A program made the position numbers and the translations under genes. The notes under the pieces were generated by a model. It saw only the letters and a list, made by a program, of their open reading frames with translations. It was not told where the DNA came from and made no database searches. Shown piece after piece: positions 6,531 to 15,785 of a DNA stretch of 64,000 nt. Source of the stretch: Mesostigma viride (lineage: Eukaryota; Streptophyta; Mesostigmatophyceae; Mesostigmatales; Mesostigmataceae); NCBI GenBank assembly GCA_009746045.1, contig RPFO01000256.1:1138196-1202195 (forward strand), given 5' to 3'. The stretch's first letter is position 1, and every line of letters starts with the position of its first letter.

Positions 6531-9500
6531 ATGGAGCCGGCCCGCGCCACCACTCCCACGGACAGAGCCATGGCCATCGCGTTGAGGACCTACCACCGCC
6601 CCCTCGAGGGCACATCGCAGCTGGAGACGTGGGAGCAGGTGGTGGACAGGGTGGTCTCCCACCAGAAGTGGCTCTGGGTTCGCGCCAAGGAGGACGCGCT
6701 CAACCGAGCCGAGCTCGCGGAGTTGGAGGAGCTGCGCCACTGCATCACGAACCGGTACATTGCCCCCGCGGGCCGCACTCTCTTCCTCGGGGGCACGGAG
6801 TTGAGCAGGAGGCGAGAGTCCTGCATGTTCAACTGCAGCTTCACCGAGGTCGAGACCGTCTACGACGTCGTCGACGTGCTATGGCTGCTGCTGCAGGGAT
6901 GCGGGTGAGTCTCACTCCACCTTCTCGTCCCAATAGCGCCACGTCGTCCCGGGGATCTGTCGCCGGCGCGCCTCCATCTCCCTCTTTCTCCTGTTCTGGT
7001 ACTCCTGGGCAGCCAGCACGAGCGCGTACGAATGCGCCCGGTGGCGGGAGTGGGCGCGGCACACGGGCTTGGGCGACAGCACGCACGCCTTGTTCTTGCA
7101 CCTCTTGTTCAGTTTGGTGACCGCCGTGCACTTCATCGTTTTTATACTGGTACGGGAGAAAATTTAGGCGGCCGTGGTCGCCGTGGTCGGGGCCGTCGCC
7201 TCTGACACCGTCGCATCCACCACCGCGGCCACGGGGCGGCTAGAGAAAAAGGAGGAACCGACAGTCATGATGATGGAGTATGACGTCGAGGCACCCCCCA
7301 GTGTCAGCAACCCCTTCAGGATCTTCCAGATCGTAGTCTCGTAGGAGTACACCCTGTCGTGGAAGTTCCTGTAAAGCACGTAGCCCAGCCCGCCCAGGAC
7401 CAGCAGGTAGGTGAGGGCCAGCGTGGACCTGATGTTGGTCCGCAGGCGGAACCTCTCTCTCTTCACACGCACCCAGGTGGCCATCACGTGAGCCGCGCCG
7501 ATCACCGCGCCGAACAGAAACAGGCTCTTGAAGTCCTTCATGAAGAATCCCATGGCGTTCAAGTGTGACATATACTTGCGGTTTTTTTTCTGCACAGGGT
7601 CGGCTTCAAACCCGTCACCGGCACGCTCAACGGCTTCTCCAGGCGCATCCCGCACATCGACGTCATCCGGTCGCAGCGGACCTCCGTCGGGGGGCGCGAG
7701 TCCAACAAGGAGACCTGGGACCCCGACACCAAGACATGGACCCTATCCGTGGGCGACTCGGCCGTCGCCTGGGCCCGCGCCGTGGGGAAGCTCATGGCCG
7801 GCAAATACCCCGCCGAGCGACTCGTGCTGGACTTCACCGAGATAAGACCCGCTGGGACGCGTCTGAGGGGCTATGGGTGGCTGGTGAGTTGATTGGCGGA
7901 TACTCGAATCCGTCGCCAATATTTATGTTGCGTTATACTAGATCGATTCCATGTCCCATTTCGGTGCGGTCCTTGTAGAATCCGCGATCGTGGCGGCGGC
8001 GATGGCCGGTATCATGACTCTCGTCCATTCGGTGCACATGAAACAGAGCCCGATGATGGCGATGTCCCACGCTGGTATTTTGATACAAGTTGGCGTGTCT
8101 GCTGCCATCCTGCACGTGGTTTTTGAGTTGATTGGTTGGAACAGGAAGTTCTGTCTACGTTTGCAAAGTGGCGGAAGGATGTGACAGGATTTGAAGATGC
8201 TTGGAAGTAGTGGCAACCATCTACATCTCGTCCGCGGGAAACTCGCCGTGGCTCGCTAAGTGCCAGGCCGCGTCCTGTTCGGGACCCTCGGGGATGGCGT
8301 TGATGGCTAGCTCCCGGAGCGAGGGGATGTATCTGCTCCGGCGGTGTGTGGAGGGGTCGGTCAGGAACCTTTCATCCTCGGCGGACCGCTCCGGTCTTCG
8401 CCACGTTAACCTGCCCGCGTGGAGGTGCGACATCGCGTCGGTTTTGCCATCTAACGCGTCGGTAAATGTTGAGACGACCTTGGGGTCTTTTTCGCTTCTC
8501 CCCAGAGGCACCTTAACAAAACGTTCCGCCCCCCTCTACCTATGGCCTTGTTGTGGGCAAAGACGGACTTCTCGAACAAGTCGTAAGGGCTCTTGCGGAA
8601 TGGAGAGAAATTGCTCGCCATTTCTGCGTAATTTTCGTCGAAATCCTTGCGGGTCGGTCTGGCCCGCATCGAATGCCTCCTCCGCCCGTGCACATAACAC
8701 CTCTGCCCCCCTTTGACGCTCGTGTTCAGGCAGCGACGGTTCCCGCGAGTCTTAGCCGTGCACCTCATGATGTACTGTTGGCCCCGATATTTTTCTCGAC
8801 CCCCGCAGAGCTCCGGCGACGACAACGTCTCCAAGGCGATGCTGGCCATCTCCCACATCATGTCCCGTCGCGCGGACCAGCTGCTCACCAAGATGGACAT
8901 CCTGGACATCGTGAACCACCTGGGGACCATGTTGAGCAGTCGCCGGTCCGCGGAGATCGCCCTCTTCGAGTACGGCGACGTCGAGTGGCGCGAGTTCGCC
9001 TCCGCCAAGAAGGACTGGTGGATCGCCCACGCCCACCGCCAGCAGTCCAACAACTCGCTGGTCTTCACCAAGGAGCCCACCCGCCAGCAGCTGGAGGAGA
9101 TCTTCGCCATCATGCTCGACTCCGGCGGCTCCGAGCCCGGCATGTTCAACCTCGAGGCAGCCCGCCGCCGCGCCCCCTGGTGCAAAGGCTGCAATCCTTG
9201 CTGGTATGTCACATTAAACTTGCTGGACAAATGCTTTTTTTTATCTTTCTTGTTTATATATCAAATACGCAATGCCAGATACGCTGCAGATTTTTATGGT
9301 TGGTGTTATAATACAGTTGCTCCTCTACTCCGGGTGGCTTTCAGGAGCGGTTTGGAAGGAAGACATGAACCAGAGGCAGAAAAAGGGTGTGTGGGCTTCT
9401 TTAGGCACTGCGCAAGGTGTGTTGGTGATAGCCTTTGTGGCGTGGCTGGCGAGTATGTGGCGCAAGCCTAATATGCTGCCTTTGTTCGGCACTAATTGGC

Positions 9501-11438
9501 TGACGAGAATACTAGTTTTGCAAGTCATCGCCGCGCTGTCGTGGTTGACGTGGGGCGTGTTAAAGAAGTATCAGGCAAAGCGCGGGCTGGACAAGGGGGC
9601 GGTGCGTTGGGCGCTTGCGAATGCAGGAATCTTCCAGTCCCTTGTGGTCCTTTTCTTCGTGTTATTTATCGTGGACAGGATCCTTTGGCCAGGACGGAAA
9701 GAGCTCGCATGGAACATGATGGCCCCACCCACTTTTAACATGGGATACGCCGCACAGGCTGCTTAAGGTCTCCTCCTCGAGTGCACCCCGCAACGTCCTC
9801 TCCCGTACGCGCACCGGTTGCGGCACGTCGTCCCACTCCGCGTCCGAACGCCGCACCGCTTTGAAACCGCTGCCTGCCTCGCCCCGTGTTGCCGTCTGGC
9901 CGTGTCCCATCTGTCAAGCCTGGCCGCGTGGTCGGCCAGCAGAGTGTCGTTGTCGATGCGCTCTAGTCGCCCCTGTTGTGCGATGATATTGCGCAATTCT
10001 TGTTCCTTCATTTGTTTCTGATCGAACAGGTCATCTTGTCGACGGATCAGTGGCCTTGATCTGGCTGCGGCCTCGCGAACCAGACCGTCCCATCTCTCTC
10101 TCTCCGCGGTGCCAGGCGGCGGGGGGGGGGGTTGTGGTCTGTGGATCAATTGGAGTTGACCGTCCACTCGTGTCAATTCCTGGCCATTTTCGAAGATCTC
10201 ACGGGACACGCGTTGTTTATCTGCCACCTTTTCATCGATTTTTTTGCGTTTAATGCCCGCCAACCCATCCCCCACGTCCTGTCGAAGAACGGCGCCTCTC
10301 CTCTCTCCGCGATCACCTTCGCGATCTCTAGAGGCAGTTGAAGAGTGTCAAATTCATTCGCGCGTACGGAATGGTGGGCGCACCTGACCAATCCCGCACC
10401 GGATCTCCTCCGCGGTCGGGGCATTGTATACCACTTGCGCACTTTTTTTTTCCGCGCAGTGAGATCCTGCTCGCCAACAAGTCGTTTTGTAATTTGACCG
10501 AGGTCAACCTGGCCGCCTTCCACGAGGGCAACAAGTCCGGCCTCGAGAGGGCGCTCGTCTTGGCCGCGCGCATGAACTACCGCCAGACGCTCGTCGACCT
10601 CAGGGACGAGATCCTACAAGAGGCGTGGCATCTCAACAACGAGTTCCTGCACCTGTGCGGCGTCGGCCTCACCGGCATCGTGGCCAGGTCCGACCTGCAG
10701 GACTACGACTACCGCCGCATGAAGAACGTGGCCGTCTCCGCGGCCTACGAGATGGCCAAGAGTCTCGGGAAGCCCCTGCCCAAGAACGTCACCTGCATCA
10801 AGCCCAGCGGCACGCTGTCCAAGATCATGAGCACCAGGGAGTGGGGGGAGGTCCCGGAGGGCGTCCACAAGCCCATGGGCAGGTACATCCTCAACAACAT
10901 CACCTACTCCAAGCACGACCCCCTCGTGCAGAGGTTCAGGGACGCCGGCTACAAGGTGGCGGACAAGCCCTACGAGCAGGATTCCGTCCTGGTGACCTTC
11001 CCCGTCACCTACGCCAGCGTCCCCTTCACCAAGAAGACCGTCACGAGGAAGGACGGCACCACCGAGGAGGTGGAGGTCAACACCGAATCCGCCGTGGCGC
11101 AACTCGAGCGCTACAAGAACCTCATGTCCAACTGGTGCGACCAGAACGTCTCGTGCACGGTGTCGTACGATCCCACCGAGATCCCCGCCATCCTGGACTG
11201 GTTCCAGAAGAACTGGGACCTCTACGTGGGCGTGTCCTTCCTGCTGAGGTGCGACCCCACCAAGAACGCAGCGGACCTGGGGTACAGCTACCTCCCCCAG
11301 GAGGTGGTCACCGAGGATGTCATGAGGAGGTACCGCGACAAGCTGACCCCGGTGGACTACGCGGGCATCGTGCACGTCGACGTGGACGAGGCGAAACTGG
11401 CCGGGGACTGCCCCTCGGGCGCCTGTCCCGTGCGCTGA
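6531..11438 (+). CDS. adenosylcobalamin-dependent (class II) ribonucleotide reductase, four exons
   Basis: Exons 6531-6904, 7598-7883, 8809-9203 and 10460-11438 sum to 2034 nt, giving 677 residues with no internal stop. The protein matches the monomeric B12-dependent ribonucleoside-triphosphate reductase family: NCSF (Cys102) and FCNL (Cys362) as the redox pair, NPC (Cys351) as the thiyl-radical cysteine 11 residues before it, and the C-terminal shuttle pair DCPSGACPVR (Cys669, Cys674). It reduces nucleotides to deoxynucleotides for DNA synthesis and needs adenosylcobalamin but no small subunit or oxygen. The family is usually about 720-740 residues. Each intron sits in or near a conserved motif and carries other viral genes. 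The start at 6531 is the first in-frame Met. Confidence 0.9.
6912..7136 (-). CDS. CCCH-module protein nested in intron 1 (copy 2)
   Basis: 74 residues, starting MKCTAVTKLNKRC. The module spacing is C-x9-C-x12-C-x2-H, ending CRAH, and it is followed by a basic helical tail (about 45 residues, YALVLAAQEYQNRRKRE). Just upstream on the coding strand is a TATAAAAACG stretch directly before the ATG. The gene fits almost exactly in the first third of the intron; its stop lies 7 nt inside the donor site. Confidence 0.7.
   Translation of the reverse strand: MKCTAVTKLNKRCKNKACVLSPKPVCRAHSRHRAHSYALVLAAQEYQNRRKREMEARRRQIPGTTWRYWDEKVE
7164..7571 (-). CDS. membrane protein nested in intron 1, 135 aa
   Basis: The Met at 7571 (MSHLNAMGFF) is chosen because on the coding strand it follows AAAAAAAACCGCAAGTAT, the complement of the intron's polypyrimidine tract. 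Hydrophobic segments lie near residues 14-31, 46-65 and 84-105, so two or three membrane passes are likely; the tail is Ala/Thr/Val-rich. Unknown family. It ends 27 nt upstream of the next nested gene's start. Confidence 0.6.
   Translation of the reverse strand: MSHLNAMGFFMKDFKSLFLFGAVIGAAHVMATWVRVKRERFRLRTNIRSTLALTYLLVLGGLGYVLYRNFHDRVYSYETTIWKILKGLLTLGGASTSYSIIMTVGSSFFSSRPVAAVVDATVSEATAPTTATTAA
7951..8184 (+). CDS. small membrane protein nested in intron 2, 77 aa
   Basis: Starts MSHFGAVLVESAI after a TTATACTAGATCGATTCC leader. Two hydrophobic, Met/Ala-rich helices (residues about 8-27 and 38-62) flank a short His/Lys turn (HSVHMKQS). It reads in the same direction as the reductase, so it could only be expressed from its own transcript or from the unspliced RNA. 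No family recognised. Confidence 0.6.
   Translation: MSHFGAVLVESAIVAAAMAGIMTLVHSVHMKQSPMMAMSHAGILIQVGVSAAILHVVFELIGWNRKFCLRLQSGGRM
8221..8768 (-). CDS. CCCH-module protein nested in intron 2 (copy 3), frameshifted
   Basis: Starts MRCTAKTRGNRRC with C-x9-C-x10-C-x2-H (ending CYVH), then a basic linker and a helical segment (DENYAEMASNFSPF). The frame is open from 8768 to 8451; a second frame with gene-like composition runs from about 8529 to 8221. Switching frames at the six-base C run 8529-8534 gives one protein of about 180 residues, so an indel there is likely. The start lies 40 nt inside the acceptor site of intron 2, behind an A-rich stretch on its own strand. Confidence 0.55.
9272..9766 (+). 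CDS. four-helix membrane protein nested in intron 3, 164 aa
   Basis: Starts MPDTLQIFMVGV after a T-tract and TTTATATATC promoter-like stretch. Hydrophobic segments lie near residues 7-25, 41-62, 76-96 and 116-137, suggesting four membrane passes with short basic loops. The base composition is more AT-rich than the reductase exons around it. No family recognised. Confidence 0.65.
   Translation: MPDTLQIFMVGVIIQLLLYSGWLSGAVWKEDMNQRQKKGVWASLGTAQGVLVIAFVAWLASMWRKPNMLPLFGTNWLTRILVLQVIAALSWLTWGVLKKYQAKRGLDKGAVRWALANAGIFQSLVVLFFVLFIVDRILWPGRKELAWNMMAPPTFNMGYAAQAA
9763..10424 (-). CDS. coiled-coil protein with C-terminal CCCH module nested in intron 3 (copy 4)
   Basis: The 9763-10275 frame encodes a charged, helical protein (KKIDEKVADKQ, then RQDDLFDQKQMKEQELRN) with a Pro8 linker and a C-terminal module RCGVRTRSGTTC...CGVH, spacing C-x9-C-x10-C-x2-H. 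Here the module is at the end, unlike the other copies. An in-phase-looking N-terminal part begins at 10424 (MPRPRRRSGAG) and shifts frame at the C5 run 10269-10273; joined it would be about 220 residues. If the shift is not real, the start is 10275. The 10424 start lies 36 nt inside the acceptor of intron 3. Confidence 0.55.
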
Positions 11439-12053
11439 TCACGACACGGGAGCATACGAATACGCCATCAGTGGGGGGGGGGGCGGGGGCGCGGGGGCGG
11501 GACTGCCAACGCCGGCCCGGCGCATCAGGTAGTACGCGACGGCCAGGATTAGGGCCAGGATCGCGACGAACACGATTACGGATACAAGGGGCGAATACCC
11601 GTCCTCCTTTTTCGCGGTCCCGAACCCCGGGAGCCCCGCGGCGGTCGCGTCCTCCGGCGTCCCCGTCCAATCGTCCGTCCACGTGTCCTGGGCCGCGCCG
11701 ACCTTGCTGCTGTCGGATCCAAACAGATTTCCAAGCGCCGCGAACACGCCGAAGCTGACGGCGGACATCCCCACGTTCTTCGCGAGGGACCCCGCCAACG
11801 AGCTCTTCTTCGCCGCAGACCCTGCGGCGTTTGCAACTGGCGTCCCCATCACCGTGAAATTCTTGGAGTCCGCGACTCCGTCTGCGAGGTCGTCCGCGTA
11901 TCCGGTCGGCGTCCCCTTTCCCGGGCCATTCTTGGCTGCCCCCGCGGCTTCGTCCGCGACCTGTGTACCTGGACGTAGGGCCAATCTAACCGAGCTTGTG
12001 GCCTTTTGAACTCCATTTCGAAGCATGTTAAGCGCTCCCCCAATGCCTGCCAT
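11439..12053 (-). CDS. single-pass membrane protein, 204 aa
   Basis: The stop abuts that of the reductase, so the genes are convergent with no spacer. The N-terminal 110 residues are Ala/Gly/Ser-rich with basic patches and weakly hydrophobic stretches; one strong membrane helix lies near residues 155-175 (SVIVFVAILALILAVAYYL), followed by RRAG and a Pro-rich tail. This layout is common in giant-virus virion membrane proteins, but I cannot name the family. Confidence 0.6.
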   Translation of the reverse strand: MAGIGGALNMLRNGVQKATSSVRLALRPGTQVADEAAGAAKNGPGKGTPTGYADDLADGVADSKNFTVMGTPVANAAGSAAKKSSLAGSLAKNVGMSAVSFGVFAALGNLFGSDSSKVGAAQDTWTDDWTGTPEDATAAGLPGFGTAKKEDGYSPLVSVIVFVAILALILAVAYYLMRRAGVGSPAPAPPPPPPLMAYSYAPVS

Positions 12054-12092
12054 GATTCTTAGTTTATTATAAGAAATAAATGCGCCATGCCT

Positions 12093-12416
12093 TTACGCCT
12101 TGATGCGACGACACGCCCACGCCCCGTGGTCCTTCCAAACCTCGAGCACGTCGGGGCAGACCATGTGAAGAATCTGCCCCCCCGCGGCTTGCAACTTGTC
12201 TCTCGTTTTCCCGTCGTAGCTGTCGATCGGGCCCAGCTGCTCCTCGACGTATTCGAAGAAGCCGCGCACGTCATCCGACGTCTTCACTCTCGCCGCTCGC
12301 TTCATGAGCTCCATCGTCTCCGTCATGCCCGCCTCGAACACCTCGGCGGTCGGGATCACGCCCGCGTCCCATTTCTTCTTCACGATCGCGCCGACCAAGT
12401 CCTTCCACTCCGACAT
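12093..12416 (-). CDS. hypothetical protein, 107 aa
   Basis: A compact, mostly helical soluble protein starting MSEWKDLVGAIVKKKW and ending in a basic tail. It has three Trp and one conserved-looking Cys-containing stretch (HMVCPDVLEVWKDHG). No motif or family recognised. It shares its upstream region (12417-12495) with the divergent helicase gene. Confidence 0.55.
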   Translation of the reverse strand: MSEWKDLVGAIVKKKWDAGVIPTAEVFEAGMTETMELMKRAARVKTSDDVRGFFEYVEEQLGPIDSYDGKTRDKLQAAGGQILHMVCPDVLEVWKDHGAWACRRIKA

Positions 12417-12495
12417 CTCTGCTGCATCATGGGACGGGATCTTTAGGAGGGCCTAAGCGTACACAATTATTCTGTGAGTACATTAAGAAGCACAG

Positions 12496-15001
12496 ATGAT
12501 ACGGGTCCATCACGCTCGACAGCGATCCTCGTCAAGGTACGGCCGAGACGAGGAGGTAGACATCACCCTCCCCCGTGCCGCCGTCTGGTCGAAACACGCC
12601 GTTCGCTCTAAAGGAGGTATACAGAAACGTCTAAACGGCTAGTTAGGGAGAGCGAGAAGGCGGCGTTCCCGGACGAGGAGGAAGAGGTGGACGTGGACAA
12701 CCTGCCCGCCCACGCGCCCCCCAAGCGCCCCCTGAAGCGGCTCGTGCGCCTGAGCGAAAAAGAGCCCGAGACCGCCACAAAACCGAAGGGGGGGATTCAA
12801 AGCCGTCTCAGGCAGCTGGTCAGGGAGAGCGAGAAGGCGGCATTCCCGGACGAGGAGGAAGAGGTGGACGTGGACAACCTGCCCGCCCACGCGCCCCCCA
12901 AGCGCCCCCTGAAGCGGCTCGTGCGCCTGAGCGAAAAAGCAGACACCCCAGCTGCTCCGGAGAAGACCGCGGAAAAGCCCGCCGAAAAGGCTCCAGCTGC
13001 TCCGGAGAAGACCGCGGAAAAGCCCCCCGAAAAAGCCCCAGAAGCGCCGCCGGACTACAGTCAGTGGCAAATGGTCTTGTACGATCCCAGCAAGCCTCCC
13101 ACCACGGTTGCCGTCGAGCCCACCCCGGGGGCGTGGCCGCATCCCGTCAGGGACACCCAATACGCGCAGTTCGTTAAGAGGTTCTTCGACGGAGACGTGG
13201 AGGGATTCCTGCCCCCCGAACTGCGGCGCCCCGACGAGGCGGGGTGTGACGCGCCGATGGGAGCCAGAAAGCTGGCCCCCCAGCAGGCGGTGGTCAACCT
13301 GCACCTGAAGAAGATCGCGTCTCTGAGCCCGCACTACCCGTCGCGCGGTTTCCTGGCGTGGCACTCCACCGGGTCCGGCAAGACCTGCACGGCCATGGGG
13401 GCACTGGACGCGTTCTGGGACACCAAGAAGAACTTCGTGCTGGCCACGAGCAAGGAGAACAAGACCAACAACTCCCTGGAGGAGATCGCGAAGTGCGCGA
13501 CCCTCTACCCTCGATTCAAAGGGAAGGACCCAAAGACCGTGCTGGCAGAGCTCAGGAAGCGCGTGTGGAATCGCGAGATCGTCACCTTCACGCAACTATC
13601 GCACGCCATAGGGGTCCACAAGGCCAGGAAGAACTTCGACACGAGCGTGCTCAACAACGCGCTCCTGGTCATGGACGAGGTGCAGAACCTGTTCAAGCCG
13701 CTGCCTGGACAGCAAGAGGACCACCGGGCGCTGAAGGAGTTCCTGGCCACGCAGAACACCGACACCTCCCAGAACCTCTTCATGGTCATCCTCACGGCGA
13801 CCCCCGGCGATTCCGTGGCGGAGATCCTGTGGCTCGTCAACATGATACGCCCCGTCAACTTCCCCGTGTTTACCATGGCGAACATCACACCCGACCGGGT
13901 CCGGGGCATGATTTCATTCGTCGACTACACCGGGGACACCAACTCCTTCCCGGAGATCGCGTCCATGGAGGAGTACGATGTCCCGATGAGCGCCAAGCAG
14001 TTCGAGCTGTACAAGGCGCGGTTCAAGGAAAGCAGACGCGACATCCCCGCGAAGGACAGGGAGCGATACTGGTACGCGGAGGCCAGGAAGATAGCCAATT
14101 GCGTGCCCCTCAGAAGCGTGCCCTCCAACCAGCTACTGAGGCAACTGCCCGTTCTCTCCCCAAGTTCCAGAAAATGGTGGAGATCTTCCTCAAAGGGGGC
14201 AAGCACTACGTGTACTCCTACTTCAACGTCCACGGGATCGCGGACCTGGCAAAGGTGCTGTCCGCCATCGGGTACTCGCGCTTCACCCCGGGCGGTCCGT
14301 TGCCTCCTCGGAAACGTTTCGCGGTCCTGGACGGCGAAACGACCGAGGGGCAGCTCAAGGCCTTCCGAGAGGTGTTCAACTCGGACGCGAACAAGCGCGG
14401 GGAGCTCCTCCAGATCGTGCTGGCCCGGAGGAGGTACAACGAAGGCCTCGACCTCAAGGCGGTGACCGACGTGCACATCATGGAGCCCCTCGTGAACGCC
14501 AACTCGGAGAAGCAGGCCATAGCTAGGGCGGTGCGGCACTGCTCTCACAAGGCGCTGCCGAAAGCGGAGTGGAAGGTCCGCGTGCACCGGTACTTCGCCG
14601 TGCCTCCCGGGTCCTCATCGTCCAGTCGCCAGGTCCTCGACAAGATACCGGCGGACAAGGTCCAGATGATGCGACAGATGGTGCAGCTGAAACTGGACAA
14701 CGTGTCCAAGGACCTCAGGAAGAGGAGTCTCACGCCGAACGTGAGGGCCGCCCTCCAATTGTACAAACGCATCGCGGAGATCCAGATGGGGGTGCTGACG
14801 GGCGGCGGGCAGGGCGGCACCCCGTCGGTGGACAAGCTCGTGTACCAGGACGCAAAGGCCAGAGGGTCGAACCCGGACCTGGAGCGACTGCTGGCCATCT
14901 TGCGGGACGCCTCCATAGACTGCGAGTTCCTCAAGTCCTTCCACAACCAGCCGAACATGATGAGGGCCGCGAACAGGCCGCCTCTGGAATGCAAGAAGTA
15001 G
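12496..15001 (+). CDS. D6/D11-like superfamily II helicase, two frameshifts
   Basis: The ATG at 12496 opens a frame that shifts by one base at the A-run 12633-12635 and again between about 14135 and 14165; bridged, it encodes about 835 residues. Helicase motifs: HSTGSGKTC (motif I), VMDEVQN (motif II), VILTATPGD (motif III), and a C-terminal RecA domain with ARRRYNEGLDL and AIARAVRHCSH. Such proteins act in giant-virus early transcription or DNA remodelling. The N-terminus has two near-identical copies of a 46-residue acidic/basic repeat (about 12640-12930) and an Ala/Pro/Glu/Lys-rich linker. The first shift was found by aligning the two repeat copies. Confidence 0.75.
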
Positions 15002-15311
15002 TCCTGGTCTTTTTTTTTTCTCGTGTGCTATGTATATCGAACATGGGAAGGAGCAACTGGAAGGAGACCCCCAAGCAGGCGAAGGACCTCTATCGCAGTT
15101 TTCTGTCCGACCTAGCTGGTGCGCGGGCCGACGACATCGGGCGCGATCTTAACCCCTAAATGGGCGAAAGTACTGCCGATGCATCGGCTGTAACTCAGCA
15201 CTTTTGCAAACCAGATGCCATCCAACCTACCCATACCCAAAGGCTGTCCTTGGGGGCCAAGCACGTCCATGAGGTGCCCTTCGGGTTGGTATATCACAAC
15301 CTCATATATAT

Positions 15312-15774
15312 TCATTGAGAATGATAGATTACGGAGGTGAGATAGGCATGCAACATAAGGAAAAACCCGATAACTGGGAGAATAACCCTGAAGAAATTAA
15401 TAGTAATCTGACACAGACATCCAAGGATCACGCCAGCGGCACAAGGTACAACTAACTATACATCACAAAACTACACGCAGCAACAGCGCTGCCGGCCCAC
15501 CATGCAGGCCTGGAAGGGATCTAGACCGCATGGGTCGCGACAAAGTCGGCCCGGGTGCGGCGGAATAACACATCAGCCACGGTGCGAGTGAGGGCGAGTG
15601 ACAGGCGCTGCCGCCAATACGAGGACCACGTGCGGGCCGACCACGGGGCGGTCTGACCCTCGAGGTCGAGGCGGTCTTCACGGCGCTGGCAGCACTCGTG
15701 GAAAAACTCCGCTGTCTTGGGGCCCATGGCCCCGAACTCCTCAAGGACAAAGGGGATGACCCGGTGGGGCCCCA
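15312..15774 (-). mobile_element. 5'-truncated LINE fragment nested in piggyBac
   Basis: The insert is flanked by an 11-bp direct repeat CTCATATATAT (15301-15311 and 15775-15785). The related piggyBac relic near 52940 has no insert at the same place, which confirms the boundaries. On the minus strand 15521-15775 encodes VIPFVLEEFGAMGP, then WRQRLSLALTRTVADVL, a pattern typical of C-terminal ends of algal reverse-transcriptase proteins. The rest (15312-15520) is untranslated tail. Confidence 0.7.
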
Positions 15775-15785
15775 CTCATATATAT

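Larger units (their letters stand above)
6905..7597 (+). other. reductase intron 1 (693 nt), holds two antisense genes
   Basis: The donor is G|GTGAGT at 6905 and the acceptor TTTTTTTTCTGCACAG ends at 7597. Phase 2: the split Gly codon is rebuilt and the junction reads QGCG-VGFKP, the conserved family motif. Inside lie minus-strand genes 6912-7136 and 7164-7571. The sites fit spliceosomal consensus; I saw no self-splicing or intein features. Confidence 0.85.
7884..8808 (+). other. reductase intron 2 (925 nt), holds one sense and one antisense gene
   Basis: The donor CTG|GTGAGT begins at 7884 and the acceptor TTTTTCTCGACCCCCGCAG ends at 8808; phase 0. The joined product reads GYGWL-SSGDD, matching the family region after the IRPxG motif. 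Near the donor, 7891-7921 can fold into a hairpin (TTGGCG paired with CGCCAA). The intron holds the plus-strand gene 7951-8184 and the minus-strand gene 8221-8768. Confidence 0.85.
9204..10459 (+). other. reductase intron 3 (1256 nt), holds one sense and one antisense gene
   Basis: The donor TG|GTATGT begins at 9204 and the acceptor ACTTTTTTTTTCCGCGCAG ends at 10459; phase 2. The joined reading is CNPC-C-EILL, so the intron lies one base pair short of a codon after the thiyl-radical cysteine codon (9199-9201). The intron holds 9272-9766 (plus) and 9763-10424 (minus), which converge with a 4-nt overlap and leave little free space. Confidence 0.85.

Noticed and set aside
6905-10459. Inteins or group I/II introns in the reductase
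   Set aside because: Interruptions hold stops and antisense genes, and the ends fit GT-AG consensus; no self-splicing core was noticed.
10614-11375. Long antisense open frame over the reductase exon 4
   Set aside because: It mirrors the codon bias of the reductase and has no motif.
12639-13595. 318-codon antisense frame over the helicase N-terminus
   Set aside because: Arises from the GC-rich repeats of the helicase gene; low complexity.
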